A DNA stretch of 64,000 nt from Mangifera indica (lineage: Eukaryota > Streptophyta > Magnoliopsida > Sapindales > Anacardiaceae). Shown here piece after piece: positions 60,101-64,000 of this stretch (position 1 is its first letter; every line of letters begins with the position of its first letter). The position numbers were made by a program, and so were the translations under genes. The stretch spans positions 15,547,463-15,611,462 of the forward strand of contig NC_058137.1 in NCBI RefSeq assembly GCF_011075055.1, written 5' to 3'. The notes beneath the pieces are model-generated. The model was not told the DNA's origin and searched no databases. It was given only the letters and a program-made list of their open reading frames with translations.

Positions 60101-61897
60101 GTTTGAAGTGGAAACAGATGCCTCTAGTGTAGGATTAGGAGCAGTCCTAATACAAAATAGTAGACCCATGTCTTTTCTGAGCAAAGCTCTTTCGTTGCGA
60201 AATAGGAGCAAATCAGTTTACGAAAAGGAGTTAATGGCAATAGTGTTCGCTTTCTATAAATGGCACTACTACTGTCTAGGATGCCATTGCAAGTTTCGAA
60301 CGGAGCAAAAGAGTCTAAAATTCCTCATGGAACAAAGAGTAGTTGGGTTTGAGCAACAAAAGTGGTTAGTGAAACTGATGGGGTACGATTTCATGATCGT
60401 ATATCATCCGGAGTGCAAAAATAAGGTCGTCGATGCTCTATCCCATAATCCGCAATTCATGGGGGAATACTCAATTTCTACAGAAAAAGGTAGAAGGTGA
60501 TACAAAACTACAGATGCTCATTCAAGATTTACTATACAACCCTGATTCGCGTCGTGGATATAGCCTGAGAGGAGGAAAATTGCTATACTAAGGGAGATTG
60601 GTTCTGTCCAGAAATTCTAGGTATATTCCCCAAATTTTAATTGAATTTCACTACTCTTTTGATGGGCCTTCTAGCTATTTCAGAACCTATAAACAAGTAG
60701 CCTCCATTCTCTATTGGGAAGGAATGAAACGAGACATCAAACAGTTTGTAGCCGAATGTGATGTCTGTCAAGGAATAAAGTATGCAACAACTTCACCCGC
60801 TGGTGTGTTACAACCTCTACCTATTCCATCCCAGATTTGAAGGATCTTACGATGGATTTCATCACAGGCTTGCCAAAGGTTAAAGGATTAGATGCGGTAT
60901 TAATGGTGCTGGATACGCTGTCTAAGAGTAGGCATTTTATAGCAATTCGTCATGCTCGGACAGCAAAAGACATGGCTGAGATATTCATTTGGGAAATAGT
61001 ACATCTACATGGTTTCCCTTGCACCATTATCATAGATCGTGATCGAATTTTTATGAGTCATTTTTGGATGGAGTTTTAAAGTAGCGGGGACCTCCTTGAA
61101 GTAAAGTTCAGCCTACCATCCTCAAATGGATGGTCAAACTGAGGTAGTCAATCAGACCTTGGAAACATATCTTCAGTGTTTTTGTTCTAGGCAGCCTCGA
61201 AATTGGCCTAAATGATTTGCTTGGGCCGAATATTGGTATAACACATCTTATCATAACACAGCAAGAATGTCGCCTTTTAAGGTTGTGTATGGCAGAGAAC
61301 CACCTCCCCTTCTCAAGTGGATCGAAGAGGATTCGAAGATTCAGGAGGTGAGTCAAATGATCAAAGAAAGGAATCTCATCTTAGATGAGTTGAAGTAGAA
61401 TTTATGTAAAGCACAAGAAAGGATGAAAAAAGCAGCAGATAAACACAGGCGGGAAGCAAAATTTCAAGTTGGAAATAAAGTATTCTTGAAGCTACAACCT
61501 TATTGTTTATGTTCGTTAGTCTCCCGCCCGAATGAAAAGCTTAGTCCCCAATTCTACGGGCCATATGAGCTCTTGGAAAGAATTGGTCAAGTGGCCTACC
61601 GATTACTCCTACATACGACAGCTAAAATACACCTTGTTTTCCACATGTCCTTGCTAAAAGCCTTTGCTTGAGGGTTTGAATGAAGAAATGGAGTTGGACG
61701 TGTACCCTAAAAAGATCCTGGAACATAGATATTCTGCTCATGGTGATCTTGAGTTATTAACTAAATGGGAAGGATTACCAAATTGTGAACATTCTTGGGA
61801 ACTTTATGACAACCTTAAATATCTTTTCCCTCGATTGCACCTTGAGGGCAAGGTACCTTTTGATGGACAGGGTAATATTAGGCAAGAATATATGTAA
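57194..61897 (+). pseudogene. Gypsy gag-pol polyprotein with chromodomain, broken
   Basis: Gag starts at 57194 with a coiled-coil-like MESKVEGLEREVTG region. It continues with ALDWVSKIERYF and ALHWLQWTEK (57527-57796), then a Pro/Asn-rich tail. The protease (about 58600-58760) reads VVLVDSETTHNFLS, where the usual Asp-Ser-Gly is Asp-Ser-Glu. Reverse transcriptase runs from about 59300, with FFDD at 59673-59684, and continues into RNase H (60060-60500). Integrase has a zinc-binding CDVCQG (about 60760) and core DFITGLP (60851 on) and [10 protein letters not shown]. The C-terminus, 61690-61850, is a chromodomain-like VYPKKILEHRYSAHG...LLTKWEGLP. At least eight stops and several frameshifts inactivate it. 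The reading frame runs into the 3' LTR. Confidence 0.92.
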
Positions 61898-62604
61898 GGA
61901 GAAAGGTAAAAAAGGAGAGAGGAAGAAAAGCAGTGGGCGGCAATTAAAAAAAAAAGCAGATCAGCCAATCAGACAGGGCAGTTGCAATAGATTCAAAGCA
62001 GTTGAGAGCACAGACAATAATCAGACAACAGTCTTTAAACAAGTTAAAGGATGCTGAGGTGGCAGCACATGAGTGGAAGGAAAAAGCTGGAGAGAAGGGA
62101 GAGCAGGTTATAGACCTGGAGTTAAGAGAAGAGGAGGAGAGAAGAAAAAAAGCAGGAATTAGGAAAAAGGGAGAGTTCCAGCCTCTCTAATGCTGGATAG
62201 GTTCTGGATAGTTGACTGATGGATTTTGGGAATCTATTGATGGAATGTGTTTTTGTATCATCTTTCGTTAAGGTTGGAATGTATTGCTAAGCTATTGTGC
62301 TATTGTTCAGGCAATGACATAGCAGATGTAATTGGAAACCATAAAATATGTATATATATATATATTGTATCCAGAAGTAAATATAATACAGCTGATCTGC
62401 ATTGTTTTGCTAGTGACAGTACATTGCATTACTCAATATCATTATCATTGTTATTATTATTAATTATTACAATCCTTAAGCTAGTTGACTCAATCAATTG
62501 GAAGTTGGTTGGATTGTGTGCAAGGAAGCCTTCAGGAGATTGAAATGTTGCTGGACTGGAGCTAGTTCTGAGTGGAGGCATTCTGCAGTCCCAGGTCTGT
62601 AACA
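61876..62604 (+). repeat. 3' LTR of the gypsy element
   Basis: It starts TATTAGGC (the expected TG is mutated to TA, with one base lost nearby) and ends GGTCTGTAACA. It has a 62-codon ORF at 62002-62190, nearly identical to that in the 5' LTR. The preceding GATGGACAGGG is the likely polypurine tract. Confidence 0.93.
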
Positions 62605-62640
62605 TATTCCATTCTTGGAACAGGCATTCCATGCATTCTA

Positions 62641-64000
62641 CAGATTTTTTTGATGTTCATAAGAAAATATTAAGTATCATACCTTTAATATTTTGGCGTA
62701 TTTTGTGACATAATCAATTAAATTTCAATGGTTAAACAATTATTTCAATAATTCAATAGAATTTAAAAATTATTTTAAAAAGTTGTTATGTTCATTCATA
62801 AGTATATAGTTGTGATTATTCACAAACCAATGCAATTGCACAGGTATCTCTTATTAACAAATGCAATTATTCCTAGTGTCTAATCACAAAAGGTGTGTTT
62901 TCATTTCCTATATAAATTTGGTCAAGTGAATAATCATTGCAGACTATAGATTTCTAGAACTTTGTTGTATCTTGGAAGTGATTTTGCATTGTCCCAAAAT
63001 TGCAAATGGGGCACAAATATTACTTTAAGGAAAGTTTTTACGAGGCTCAAAAACTATTCACTTTCTTCTTGTTTCTCTACCCACTCTCTATATTTCCCAA
63101 AACTTGCAAGGTGGATTCTCACCAAATGCCTAGACCCTATTCAACTTTTCAATGTTGAATAAGAAACTTTCATCATAGTATCATATTGTAGAAATAGAGA
63201 TTCATGACAAAGGAAATGCACAGAAGTACACATAAATTAATTACAGTGCCAGTAAGAGAATTATTACTTAATTTGAAGGGAGTGTAAGAGAAAACCCATA
63301 CTAGTCCTAGTCTAATGTTAGCAGCTCTTCTGTGTTATCTAAACCAATATTTATACAGTAAGCCTCCCAATGTAGGTATAAACCATAGCAAATTATTTAA
63401 GCAGAATGCCTTGGTTGTAAAAAGATTGTCATGATAAGAAACACTAACAAAAATTCAAAATAATGATGATAATTCTGAGAACACCATGTAAACCGGGTGT
63501 AGGAATTACACAAATACAAAGGGACATATTTCTAACAAGTGGGCAACATGTTGTGGAGGTATGCAAACAACTCTTTCAGTATTAACGCTTCTTTTTCTTA
63601 ACTTGGGAATGGCAAAACCACCTAAGATGCTTTGGGGGACATTGAATGGAAGATGATATGTAGGGCCAGGCACATATGTACACAGATGCGCACACATGCA
63701 CTTTACAGAGCAAGCAGCTAATGCAACATATCTGTCCATTTGACCTTCTAAATTGCTCCAAACTATGAGAAAGGGAGATCTGTATCCCTACTATCATTTA
63801 TCTTGTGAAAAAATACTAAGATGCTTGCAAAATTCAGATGGCCAAGAGATGGTGTACTTTCTAGAAGAAGAAATCTTTTATTTTTCGCACTAGTGTTGTC
63901 ATGCAATGTCAAGTTCCACAATATATTCAACTGAAAGAAAGATGGTTCATGACTGAGGTTGAGGGAATGGAGAAGTTAACTGAAACTTTTGATCGCAAGG
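62641..64000. other. Probable intron of the dehydrogenase gene, no exon recognised
   Basis: No frame on the - strand matches the expected upstream dehydrogenase part (zinc-ligand or GroES regions). Short open frames (for example 63506-63739, -) look random. The missing 5' exons must lie beyond the right edge, if the gene is intact. Confidence 0.5.

Larger units (their letters stand above)
56497..62604 (+). mobile_element. Ty3/gypsy chromovirus-type LTR retrotransposon (inactive)
   Basis: The element is 6,108 bp, flanked by identical tattc duplications (56492-56496 and 62605-62609). It has a 683-bp 5' LTR and a 729-bp 3' LTR, an initiator-Met tRNA primer site, and gag, protease, RT, RNase H, integrase and chromodomain in gypsy order. 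It runs antisense to the host dehydrogenase gene, within that gene's intron. Confidence 0.95.
56190..62640. mobile_element. Putative small inverted-repeat element rich in GGAAT/ATTCC, split by the gypsy insertion
   Basis: GGAATGGGTGTTCC at the left (56191) and GGAACAGGCATTCC at the right (62617) face each other. Between them, outside the gypsy element, GGAATG, GGAACA, CATTCC and TATTCC recur about every 20-40 bp (56190-56496 and 62605-62640). Without the gypsy element it would be about 340 bp. No target duplication was settled. Confidence 0.4.

Overview
The window is nuclear DNA of a flowering plant, most likely a eudicot. It is AT-rich, its genes have GT-AG introns and plant-type protein families, and most of it is nested, decayed transposable elements. 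No bacterial operon, CRISPR array, tRNA or rRNA gene was seen. The species cannot be fixed from the sequence alone.

Two host genes are well supported. On the + strand, 34.9-41.5 kb carries a complete gene for a 716-residue WAC-DDT-WHIM chromatin protein. Its ten coding exons join without a stop and sum to 2151 nt. On the - strand, 49.9-55.8 kb carries the 3' four exons of a zinc-type alcohol dehydrogenase family gene. Its 5' exons lie beyond the right edge, and its last visible intron (more than 8 kb) holds a 6.1-kb Ty3/gypsy element. Lesser remains are a 2-oxoglutarate dioxygenase pseudogene (8.3-8.9 kb), a possible mitochondrial-presequence first exon at 48.3 kb, and an unassigned GC-richer ORF at 41.8-42.0 kb.

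Layout. 0-13 kb: relatives of one Mutator-like family with long inverted arms and ends near GGNNAAAGGACTWATTCCCACC. One is split by a 3.8-kb solo-LTR-like insertion, and at least two carry internal TCGTCCA/TGGACGA arrays. 13.6-16.7 kb: a decayed - strand LTR retrotransposon. 16.9-21.9 kb: a full-length dead Ty1/copia element with matched 207-bp LTRs, primer site and polypurine tract. 22-23.4 kb: an LTR fragment abutting a hAT transposase tail. 23.5-31.9 kb: a Mutator-like element with convergent genes, DUF1985 plus Ulp1-like C48 protease on + and a MuDR-type transposase on -, with a solo LTR in a protease intron. 31.9-34.75 kb: a second DUF1985 element with a 58-bp minisatellite, ending just upstream of the chromatin gene. 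42-47.8 kb: a hAT element interrupted by two smaller elements, with a related non-autonomous copy beside it. 56.2-62.6 kb: the gypsy element inside a small inverted-repeat element inside the dehydrogenase intron.

The nesting gives a relative chronology of insertions. The most unusual material is the protease-carrying Mutator element, the palindromic motif arrays, and the hAT-in-hAT insertion with an internal empty-site paralogue. All reading was done by eye, so domain names rest on motif recognition rather than a search.
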